DNA of 5,502 bases from Flavobacteriales bacterium (GTDB lineage: Bacteria; Bacteroidota; Bacteroidia; Flavobacteriales; Parvicellaceae). Made by a program: the position numbers and the translations under genes. This document shows positions 1 to 5,502 of the stretch, piece after piece. The stretch spans positions 1 to 5,502 of the forward strand of contig JAAZYJ010000205.1 of NCBI GenBank assembly GCA_014239715.1. Reading direction: 5' to 3'. Each line of letters begins with the position of its first letter. Position 1 is the first letter of the stretch. The notes under the pieces are model-generated. The model made no database searches, was not told the origin of the DNA, and was given only the letters and a program-made list of their open reading frames with translations.

Positions 1-261
1 AAGCTGAAAATCGATTGTAAACTCCCATTGTGCATCAAGGGCCAACGTGCTGGGTGTACTTAAATAATAGGTCGCAGCACCGGGACTGTTTGACCGTAAT
101 TGATTGGCATCAATTGCAAATAATGAATTATCGCCGGACCAGGTGGGCGATGAAGTAAAATCTCCATCTGAGAAATCATCGGTGAATTGAGCGCTTATTG
201 TTAAAGCGTTAACGAATAACAACAAAGAGGTTAACAAAAAATAATTGGATTTTCTTTTCAT
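1..261 (-). CDS. Secreted protein, N-terminal fragment (lamin-tail-domain-like Bacteroidota surface protein)
   Basis: Only the first 87 codons are present; the gene continues past the left edge. The N-terminus is a clear Sec signal peptide: a basic start (MKRKSNY), a hydrophobic core rich in Leu, Phe and Val at about residues 8-18, and a likely cleavage after an A-L-T-I-S-A segment just before QFTDDF. The mature part begins DDFSDGDF, then a PTWSGD motif and a segment containing YYLSTP and WEF. I recall this pattern from the start of large Bacteroidota extracellular proteins that carry lamin-tail or C-terminal sorting domains, where it looks like a beta-sandwich. The diagnostic C-terminal domains are out of view, so function is unassigned. 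ATG at 261 is preferred over the in-frame ATG at 267 because a GGAG lies 7 nt upstream of 261. The gene is divergent from asd. Confidence 0.75.
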   Translation of the reverse strand, partial: MKRKSNYFLLTSLLLFVNALTISAQFTDDFSDGDFTSSPTWSGDNSLFAIDANQLRSNSPGAATYYLSTPSTLALDAQWEFTIDFQL

Positions 262-268
262 CCACATA

Positions 269-272
269 CTCC
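269..272 (-). promoter_or_regulatory. Possible ribosome binding site of the secreted-protein gene
   Basis: GGAG on the minus strand sits 7 nt upstream of the ATG at 261. It lies only 1 nt upstream of the alternative in-frame ATG at 267, which is too close for that start. Bacteroidota often initiate without a Shine-Dalgarno sequence, so this is only supporting evidence for choosing 261. Confidence 0.3.
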
Positions 273-294
273 GACGCTTGATTCGTAAATATAG

Positions 295-302
295 TACATT
301 TG
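295..302 (+). promoter_or_regulatory. Putative Bacteroidota-type -7 promoter element for asd
   Basis: TACATTTG matches the Bacteroidota -7 consensus TAnnTTTG exactly. It would place the transcription start near 309, about 10 nt before the asd ATG at 320. No TTTG -33 element sits at the expected distance; the nearest candidate, CTTG at 277-280, is too close. On the other strand an adjacent TATATTTA (286-293) resembles a -7 box for the divergent secreted-protein gene. The 58-bp gap probably carries both promoters, but this rests on pattern matching alone. Confidence 0.35.
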
Positions 303-319
303 ATGGCAAATGAATGCGT

Positions 320-1336
320 ATGAAAGTAGCGATTATTGGAGCCACAGGTATGGTAGGCACGGTGATGTTGCAAGTTCTGGCTGAAAGGAAATTCCCGATT
401 ACTGAGCTGTTGTTGGTTGCTTCTAAAAATAGCCTTGGCCAAAGAATTGAGTGGGAGGGCAAAGAGCACAGCGTAATTAATCTGGAGCAGGCACTCAAAG
501 AAAAGCCTGCCATCGCAATGTTCTCTGCCGGGGGGAATGTCTCGAAGCAGTGGGCCCCGAAGTTTGCAGAGATTGGAACAACCGTAATTGACAATAGCTC
601 GGTATGGAGAATGGACGAGGACAAAAAGCTAATTGTTCCTGAGATCAACGCACAAAACCTAACGAAAGAGGACAAGATCATTGCCAACCCGAACTGTTCA
701 ACCATTCAGATGGTTTTGGCCCTTTTGCCAATACACAAGTACTATGGAATTGAAAGGCTGGTAATATCAACGTACCAATCTGTAACCGGAACGGGAGTTG
801 ATGCCGCGCGGCAAATGGAAAATGAAAGAAATGGAATAGATGGAAAGATGGTTTACCCGCATCCAATTGACCTGAACTGCTTCCCTCATGGGGGCGACTT
901 TCTAGAGAATGGATACACAACGGAGGAAATGAAGCTGGTACATGAAACGCGTAAAATACTGGGAGATCATAGGATAAGAATTACGGCCACAGTGGTACGC
1001 ATACCTGTTGTTGGTGGACATTCGGAAGCAGTGAACGTGTCTATGAAGAAAGACTACGAACTTTCTTTGCTAAAGAGACAGCTGGCAGACACACCCGGAG
1101 TTACGCTTCAGGACAATACGGAAATGAACGAATACCCTACGCCACTTTATGCTCAAAATAAAGACGATGTTTTCGTTGGCAGAATTCGTCGGGATGAATC
1201 TAATCCCAATTCGCTTGATATGTGGATCGTATCGGATAACCTTAGAAAGGGAGCCGCAACAAATGCAGTTCAGATCGCTGAACATATTGTGAAAATGGGG
1301 CTTATATGTGCCGATTATGAACGAAGTTCTGGATAA
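320..1336 (+). CDS. asd: Aspartate-semialdehyde dehydrogenase
   Basis: This cytosolic enzyme (EC 1.2.1.11) reduces L-aspartyl-4-phosphate to L-aspartate-4-semialdehyde with NADPH. It is the branch point to lysine/diaminopimelate, threonine and methionine. The protein has 338 residues, normal for the bacterial family. Visible motifs: a Rossmann GATGMVG at 7-13; NPNCST at 123-128 with the catalytic Cys126; Gln153 in the YQSVTGTG loop; EEMK at 202-205 followed by HETRKI; Arg227 in RIPV; and the acid-base His234 in GGHSEAV. A conserved C-terminal VSDNLRKGAATNAVQ segment completes the NADP domain. The ATG at 320 gives the usual MKVAIIGATG start; an in-frame ATG at 314 would add Met-Arg and directly follows an in-frame TGA. 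The gene stands alone: divergent from the upstream gene and convergent with the downstream one. No truncation or missing catalytic residue is seen. Confidence 0.97.
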   Translation: MKVAIIGATGMVGTVMLQVLAERKFPITELLLVASKNSLGQRIEWEGKEHSVINLEQALKEKPAIAMFSAGGNVSKQWAPKFAEIGTTVIDNSSVWRMDEDKKLIVPEINAQNLTKEDKIIANPNCSTIQMVLALLPIHKYYGIERLVISTYQSVTGTGVDAARQMENERNGIDGKMVYPHPIDLNCFPHGGDFLENGYTTEEMKLVHETRKILGDHRIRITATVVRIPVVGGHSEAVNVSMKKDYELSLLKRQLADTPGVTLQDNTEMNEYPTPLYAQNKDDVFVGRIRRDESNPNSLDMWIVSDNLRKGAATNAVQIAEHIVKMGLICADYERSSG

Positions 1337-1369
1337 TTCTTTTGAAAGAAAAACATATAAGCTTGGCTC

Positions 1370-1397
1370 GCCTTTCCGATAACCGGAAAAGGCTTTT
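1370..1397 (+). terminator. Putative rho-independent terminator of asd
   Basis: A GCCTTTCCG arm (1370-1378) pairs with CGGAAAAGGC (1384-1393) around a 5-nt loop, with one bulged A. TTTT follows at 1394-1397. It lies 34 nt after the asd stop, in the gap between two convergent genes. The U-tract is short, so strength is uncertain. On the opposite strand the same stem lacks an immediate T-run, so bidirectional use is less clear. Confidence 0.5.
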
Positions 1398-1426
1398 GAT
1401 CGATCACTCTATGGCCCAAAAGGAAA

Positions 1427-2194
1427 TCAATGGGGAATACCCAAACTCGCAAGCATTTTCCGTGATTGTTTCTGAAAGTATAAATTCCAAGGTAACAAAT
1501 TGCCCGCATCATGGGGGTTTTGATTTAAAACCCATTTAAGATCTTCAATAAATGCCTTGTTATTCCCGGTCAGACTGTGCAGGTATTTTGCGCGAGCCCA
1601 TCGGTTAACAATGTAATTAGGGCCAACGCGAACTGCTTTTTCAAATTCAGTTGCTGCTTGTTTCTTTGAGCCACCAAACTTTTCTGGAAGTGATATAAGG
1701 TAGATAGCCTTGGACATTATATTTCCACCGCCTTCCCAATTCTCATCGATCTCTTCAATTCTTGCAATCGCAAAATAATTATCGGTAATCAATTTTGTGT
1801 TCAATAACCGTTCTACCCCGGACAAGCATTCTTTGAAATAATAAAATCGTGCAGTGTACCAAAACCCCATGGCATGCAAATACTGATCATCTAAATGCTG
1901 AATTGAGTCAACAATGGAGTTGCCCTCATCAACACTTTTTTTGAAGTTTTCGTTTACCATCATTGCCTTTTCACAATAATTAATTGCTTTGCGATAGTTT
2001 AATTTTTTCTCCTTTTTGCTATTAGAGTGTCCCGCTCCAAGAAGCATGTAAAGATTCCCGATTTTCCAAAGGGCTTTCACGTCTGTTGGGTTTGTGGCAG
2101 AGAAATGAGTATATAGCTCAAGTACGTCTTGAATTTTTTGTTTTGAATCAACCTTTTTCTCTAGCTGTTCAATTGTAGTTAAATCATTTTTCAT
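1427..2194 (-). CDS. TatT-like (TRAP transporter T-component family) TPR-fold protein
   Basis: The protein has 255 residues and is all-helical in character, without a signal peptide or membrane segment when started at the ATG at 2194. It opens with a charged helix (about 1-30). A TPR-like pair follows: DVKALWKIGNLYMLLG at about 38-53 and YRKAINYCEKAMMVN at 67-81, split by a Lys/Ser-rich insertion. The C-terminal half shows the order typical of the TatT family as I remember it: GGG at 155-157, then LPEKFGGS at 169-176, a FEKAVRVGPN helix, an RWARAKYL helix, a DLKWVLNQNP segment near 217-227, and a final helix near the C-terminus. In treponemes TatT is a periplasmic lipoprotein partner of a TRAP substrate-binding protein. 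No TRAP genes and no lipobox are seen here, so a transport role is not supported. The gene lies 117 bp downstream of the caspase gene on the same strand and may be co-expressed. Extension upstream to a TTG at 2281 is rejected. Family assignment is fairly sure; function is unknown. Confidence 0.72.
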   Translation of the reverse strand: MKNDLTTIEQLEKKVDSKQKIQDVLELYTHFSATNPTDVKALWKIGNLYMLLGAGHSNSKKEKKLNYRKAINYCEKAMMVNENFKKSVDEGNSIVDSIQHLDDQYLHAMGFWYTARFYYFKECLSGVERLLNTKLITDNYFAIARIEEIDENWEGGGNIMSKAIYLISLPEKFGGSKKQAATEFEKAVRVGPNYIVNRWARAKYLHSLTGNNKAFIEDLKWVLNQNPHDAGNLLPWNLYFQKQSRKMLASLGIPH

Positions 2195-2311
2195 CGTCAA
2201 ACTTTTATAATCAAACAGTTTGTTTAACAAAATGTTCAAAACAATAAACAAAATAATTGAATTTATAAGAATTACACACAATTATTGACCTGCCATACTC
2301 GGAGAAACGCT
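2195..2311. other. AT-rich intergenic region between the caspase and TatT-like genes
   Basis: This 117-bp gap is far richer in A and T than the flanking genes. On the minus strand it has several TTTG tracts and a short palindrome-like CAAACTGTTTG (2212-2222, 5-bp arms around one base), which lies 17 bp upstream of the TatT-like ATG. No exact TAnnTTTG element and no terminator-like hairpin was found. The gap could hold a weak promoter for the TatT-like gene, or simply be an untranslated spacer in a two-gene transcript. No ribosome binding site stands out. Confidence 0.4.
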
Positions 2312-5300
2312 TTACCAGACCTGATAGTCTAATGCAATGTTCTGTATCCTTGTTGTTGGTGATTGTGCACCACCTGACAATTCCCTGACCTGATGGCTCA
2401 CCCACTCCTGGACTTCAGAAAGCATGATTATACCGTCAGAGTTGATATCCGCTCTTTGATTTCTAAGTGCGTTCAGAAAGCAATAGGTAAAGAGGCCGTT
2501 CTGCCATTGACTGCCCTCCATAGCATATTCAACTCCCCCCGCACTGGCGATTACCGTTGCACCCGTTCCTCTTCGAAGATCATTGAACAATTCATTCATC
2601 ATTCTTGTCGGACTTACACCGTCCTCTTGCTTTATTCCGGGTCCAGCCGATCTGAAAACCACATCTGTTTTTTCAGGGACACTTTCATCTTTTTCCACCT
2701 CGTCTTTTTCCACTTCCCCACTATGACATGTGTCCATGATGAGAATTTTTTTAAGGGGTAAAATGCTGTCGAGCAAAGCTTCGATCTTTTCGTATTTAAG
2801 CCCGGAAAAGCTCGGACTGTTAAAGTCAACATCATGTGTGCCGTAATAATAATCCAGCTCACTATCCAACAGTCCGTGTCCTGCAATAAAAAGAATAACA
2901 ACATCATTCACTTTTCCACTATCCAGAAAAGATCTTAGCCCGACAAAATTACTTTTGCTAACACGTTCATCGGTCAGGGTTTTAACATGAATTTGATTGA
3001 ATGCAGCTTTGGACTCTTTAAGCAAATTGGCGACATCTGTTGCGTCTTTTGCGGCATAATTAAGATCGAAGTCCGAATCCTTATACTTTGATGTTCCAAT
3101 TGCAATTACGTAAAGGTCGGGCTTTATCTTGGCTGTGCACTCTACATCAATGGTGTGTCTGAGACTTTCTGAACCGTTGGTGTTAATGCAAGAGACCTGT
3201 ATTTTATTTATTCCGGACACCAGATTAAAAGTGGCCATGTGATTGTGATCCTTGCCAGAAACAGGCATTCCACCTGACCCGTATACCGGCACATTATTAA
3301 CCCAGATATTCATCTTTTTCAGGTCGTAGTGTAAAGCCGTGGCGGATACATCAAGTGTGATCTGTTGATCAGCAGTTACCAACGGGAGCTGGCTTGTATT
3401 ATTTATTGAAACCTTAGGAAGTTCGAGCCCCTCCTTCAAGTTGCCCTCCTCAAGCCCAAGCTTTTTAAGACGCTTATTGTAGGCGCTGTAATAGAGTTTC
3501 TTTAAGTCCTCTTTGTCACTGTTCATAGCAGCAAGCAGCATGTCGGGCCTGTTGTATTTAGCGTCAAACTGTTCAAATGGAAAAGATTCATGGCCTACGC
3601 GGAAGGTCACCAAAGCAACCCCCTCCTTGGTCGCTTTGTAATAATTTCCCGGGGTTTTGAATATCGCATGATCTCCGGAGCTAACCATGGTAAATCTTTC
3701 CTTTCCTGTTTCGGGATCAAAGACCTTTACCTCTCCGGTTTTCAATCCGACTCCCACGTATCCGAATTTGTTGAATTCAACGGAGCAGATCATTTTGGTG
3801 TCAAGGGGAACCGACTGGACTGATTCATTTGTCGACAGGTTTAAAAAATGAAGATGGCCCTTGTCTTTAGAGACGATATAGTCTGAAGGAACATGCGTCA
3901 TTAATGGAGCGCCTTTTATTTTTGGTTGCTTCGTGTTCAGCGGGATCATCAAGGCGGCATCAACTTTCATGACACCCAAAACAGATGGAACCGTAAAAAA
4001 CTTTCCATCTTTTGTGTAATGAAGGAAAGCATGCTGGCTAAAGCCTCCCTTCAGGTCTATCTGCAGCAATTGCTCCCAGGATTCAACATCCCATACCATA
4101 ATTAGGCCTGTATTGAACAATGCCGACAAACGATTTCCTTTCGTGTCGAAACTTAAGGCTCTGGCCTCGGTGATATCAACATTAAGAGGGCTCTTGCTTT
4201 CTTTTTTTTCTGTTGCGAGCAGCTTAACCAAATTTCCGGTTTTCAGGCTCAAGATTGAAATTGCCTTGTCTCCTGATCCGGCCAGAGCAATATAGCGCTC
4301 CTTCGGATCCAGACTAATATCATTTATCATTGTCTCCTGCCCCGTGTCGATCTGTTTTATCTGTTTTGGGTCATCCTTTTCTAGATCATAAAGCCGAATT
4401 TCATCATCCAGAAACTGTGTGATTAAATAGGATCCGGTTTGAGAAACGTAAATGCGATCGTATTTCGTTGTCTTTTTTCGGATTATTGCGGTTCCGGATT
4501 CGATAGACTTTTCTTTCGCTTTCTCGTCAAGGTCTAAGTCTTTTAAGTTGAGTTTCCTGTTCGCAAATGATTTGAATTTATTGAAGCTATTGATGACCTT
4601 ATCCTTTTCAAGATTCTTTGCGATTTGGGAGGCCACCTCTTCCTTGATAATTTCTCTTTTGTGTAAAGTAAATTCAGTTTTTCGCTCACTGTAATCCAGA
4701 TCCCAGATCGATAACTTGTTGTTCTGAACAGAATACAATATGTTCTGTTCATGATGGAAACAAAATGCCTGGAGAGGGTTAACCTCTCCTTTGAGCACTT
4801 TGTACAGATTGCCGGTGGTGGCGTTCCAGATCTTTATGGAATTGTCTTTTGTTTTCGACCCGGTGATCAAGGACTTGCTGAAAGCTGATGATGCAATTGT
4901 GTTTCCATCCGGACTTATTTCTATGGCTCGCACCTCCTCAGGCATTTCTTGTTCGGTATAACGTAAACTTGAAATAGAAATCCCATCAGATAAACTCCAT
5001 ATAACGGTTGTCCTATCTGAAGATGAAGTAACGAGTATATTTTTTTCGAGGTCAAGATCAAACGCCGTAATGGGCTTTTTATGAGCAGGAATTCGCAACA
5101 TTTCCGAACGATCTGCCAGATCATACACTACAACCTGACCTTTCACATCTGCAACGGCCAACAGACCGGGTTCAATTATCACGTGTGAGACATCGTGGTC
5201 GTGAATGATGGTTTTTTCTGAAACGACCCTTCCATCTTGATAAACGTGAACGGTTTTTCCGGAAGCAACGGCCACCAGCGAATTACTTCCTGACAGACTG

Positions 5301-5502
5301 GTTATCTGTTTTTTGCCAGCGTGTAATACGGATGAGAGCTCCCCATCTTTAAGAAGGAAGCACTTGTTTTGGGAATCGCATATAAAAAGTACATCACTGT
5401 CAAGAGAAACTACTTTTTTTATGGGTCGATCATGAACAATACTATCTTGAGCCGCCCAATTGTTCAGCTCCCATGTGTATAATTTCTTATCCTTTGATAC
5501 AC
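2312..5502 (-). CDS. WD40 beta-propeller and caspase (peptidase C14) protein, 5' end outside window
   Basis: A predicted cysteine protease. The frame is open to the right edge, giving 1062 visible residues (numbered here from the first full codon, at 5500) with the N-terminus missing. The GTG at 5275 is internal: 75 further codons upstream stay open and read as propeller sequence (KLYTWELN). Order of parts: WD40-type blades over about 1-280, with strands such as DRTTVIWSL, NSIKIWNATTG and KLSIWDL; a charged helical insert at 281-347; more blades to about 615 (DEIRLYDL, GLIMVWDVES, GEVKVFDPETG); a junction at 640-655 containing FPFEQFDAKYNRPD, followed by KRLKKLG; an Ig-like beta domain at 707-792; then the caspase fold at 793-1062. 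The p20 part has His875 in FIAGHG and Cys925 in MDTCHSG, so the dyad is intact. The p10 part has VIASAGG and NGLFTYCFLNAL. An EF-hand-like loop lies at 1018-1029. No membrane segment is visible, and a signal peptide cannot be judged. Substrate and trigger are unknown. The TatT-like gene follows on the same strand. Confidence 0.93.
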   Translation of the reverse strand, partial: VSKDKKLYTWELNNWAAQDSIVHDRPIKKVVSLDSDVLFICDSQNKCFLLKDGELSSVLHAGKKQITSLSGSNSLVAVASGKTVHVYQDGRVVSEKTIIHDHDVSHVIIEPGLLAVADVKGQVVVYDLADRSEMLRIPAHKKPITAFDLDLEKNILVTSSSDRTTVIWSLSDGISISSLRYTEQEMPEEVRAIEISPDGNTIASSAFSKSLITGSKTKDNSIKIWNATTGNLYKVLKGEVNPLQAFCFHHEQNILYSVQNNKLSIWDLDYSERKTEFTLHKREIIKEEVASQIAKNLEKDKVINSFNKFKSFANRKLNLKDLDLDEKAKEKSIESGTAIIRKKTTKYDRIYVSQTGSYLITQFLDDEIRLYDLEKDDPKQIKQIDTGQETMINDISLDPKERYIALAGSGDKAISILSLKTGNLVKLLATEKKESKSPLNVDITEARALSFDTKGNRLSALFNTGLIMVWDVESWEQLLQIDLKGGFSQHAFLHYTKDGKFFTVPSVLGVMKVDAALMIPLNTKQPKIKGAPLMTHVPSDYIVSKDKGHLHFLNLSTNESVQSVPLDTKMICSVEFNKFGYVGVGLKTGEVKVFDPETGKERFTMVSSGDHAIFKTPGNYYKATKEGVALVTFRVGHESFPFEQFDAKYNRPDMLLAAMNSDKEDLKKLYYSAYNKRLKKLGLEEGNLKEGLELPKVSINNTSQLPLVTADQQITLDVSATALHYDLKKMNIWVNNVPVYGSGGMPVSGKDHNHMATFNLVSGINKIQVSCINTNGSESLRHTIDVECTAKIKPDLYVIAIGTSKYKDSDFDLNYAAKDATDVANLLKESKAAFNQIHVKTLTDERVSKSNFVGLRSFLDSGKVNDVVILFIAGHGLLDSELDYYYGTHDVDFNSPSFSGLKYEKIEALLDSILPLKKILIMDTCHSGEVEKDEVEKDESVPEKTDVVFRSAGPGIKQEDGVSPTRMMNELFNDLRRGTGATVIASAGGVEYAMEGSQWQNGLFTYCFLNALRNQRADINSDGIIMLSEVQEWVSHQVRELSGGAQSPTTRIQNIALDYQVW
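2414..2449 (-). other. EF-hand-type calcium loop within the caspase domain
   Basis: The twelve residues DINSDGIIMLSE fit the canonical EF-hand loop: Asp at 1, Asn at 3, Asp at 5, Gly at 6, Ile at 8 and Glu at 12. The loop lies 34 residues before the C-terminus (visible residues 1018-1029), after the NGLFTYCFLNAL strand-helix of the p10 part and before a WVSHQV helix. Similar D-x-N-x-D-G segments occur at this place in other bacterial caspases as I recall them, so it is probably a family trait. Calcium binding is inferred from the pattern only. Confidence 0.6.
2687..2716 (-). repeat. 15-bp tandem duplication encoding EVEKD twice
   Basis: Two adjacent 15-nt units (2702-2716 and 2687-2701 on the minus strand) each encode Glu-Val-Glu-Lys-Asp and differ at only two third-codon positions. 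They start two residues after the His that follows the catalytic Cys, in the linker between the p20-like and p10-like parts. The frame is kept. Confidence 0.85.

Noticed and set aside
1342..1539. Small plus-strand open frame of 65 codons after asd
   Set aside because: It covers the asd terminator hairpin and then overlaps the 3' end of the TatT-like gene antisense; its product resembles no family I know.
1427..2194. TRAP transporter function for the TatT-like gene
   Set aside because: No substrate-binding or membrane subunit genes are present, and the protein lacks a lipobox, so only the fold family is supported.
2195..2281. TTG start at 2281 giving the TatT-like protein a membrane anchor
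   Set aside because: The codon is TTG right after a stop, the stretch is low-complexity AT-rich DNA, and a normal ATG at 2194 begins a plausible soluble protein.
2393..2761. Plus-strand open frame of 122 codons
   Set aside because: It lies wholly antisense within the conserved caspase domain, and its product shows no recognisable motif.
5273..5275. GTG at 5275 as the start codon of the caspase protein
   Set aside because: The frame is open for 75 more codons to the right edge and encodes propeller-like sequence, so the GTG is an internal Val codon.
1..5502. CRISPR array, tRNA, rRNA or insertion sequence
   Set aside because: No regularly spaced repeats, transposase motifs, terminal inverted repeats or tRNA-like cloverleaf sequence were seen on either strand by eye.

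Overview
The window looks like a chromosomal segment from a member of the Bacteroidota, possibly of Cytophagales type. Three things point there. A secreted protein begins with a signal peptide followed by the DDFSDGDF-type N-terminus seen in Bacteroidota outer-surface proteins. A TAnnTTTG promoter element of the Bacteroidota kind lies upstream of asd. The right-hand gene has the WD40 propeller plus caspase architecture that is common in this phylum. The assignment is inferred from sequence character alone; no database was searched.

Layout, left to right. (1) 1-261, minus strand: the 5' end of a secreted protein gene that runs off the left edge. (2) 262-319: a short divergent intergenic region with promoter-like elements. 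(3) 320-1336, plus strand: a complete asd gene for aspartate-semialdehyde dehydrogenase, with all catalytic motifs. (4) 1337-1426: a convergent gap holding a hairpin followed by TTTT, probably the asd terminator. (5) 1427-2194, minus strand: a TatT-like (TRAP transporter T-component type) TPR-fold protein of 255 aa. (6) 2195-2311: a very AT-rich intergenic stretch. (7) 2312 to beyond 5502, minus strand: a large WD40 beta-propeller and caspase (peptidase C14) protein. Its N-terminus lies outside the window, and at least 1062 residues are visible.

The caspase gene and the TatT-like gene share a strand and are 117 bp apart, so they may form a transcription unit. One reading is a protease effector with a propeller sensor or scaffold plus a helical-repeat partner. 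No function is proven by the sequence. The caspase has an intact His/Cys dyad, a metacaspase-like DTCHSG motif, a highly charged loop after the catalytic Cys that contains a recent-looking 15-bp duplication, and a textbook EF-hand calcium loop near its C-terminus. asd is a housekeeping gene of lysine, threonine, methionine and diaminopimelate synthesis and seems unrelated to its neighbours.
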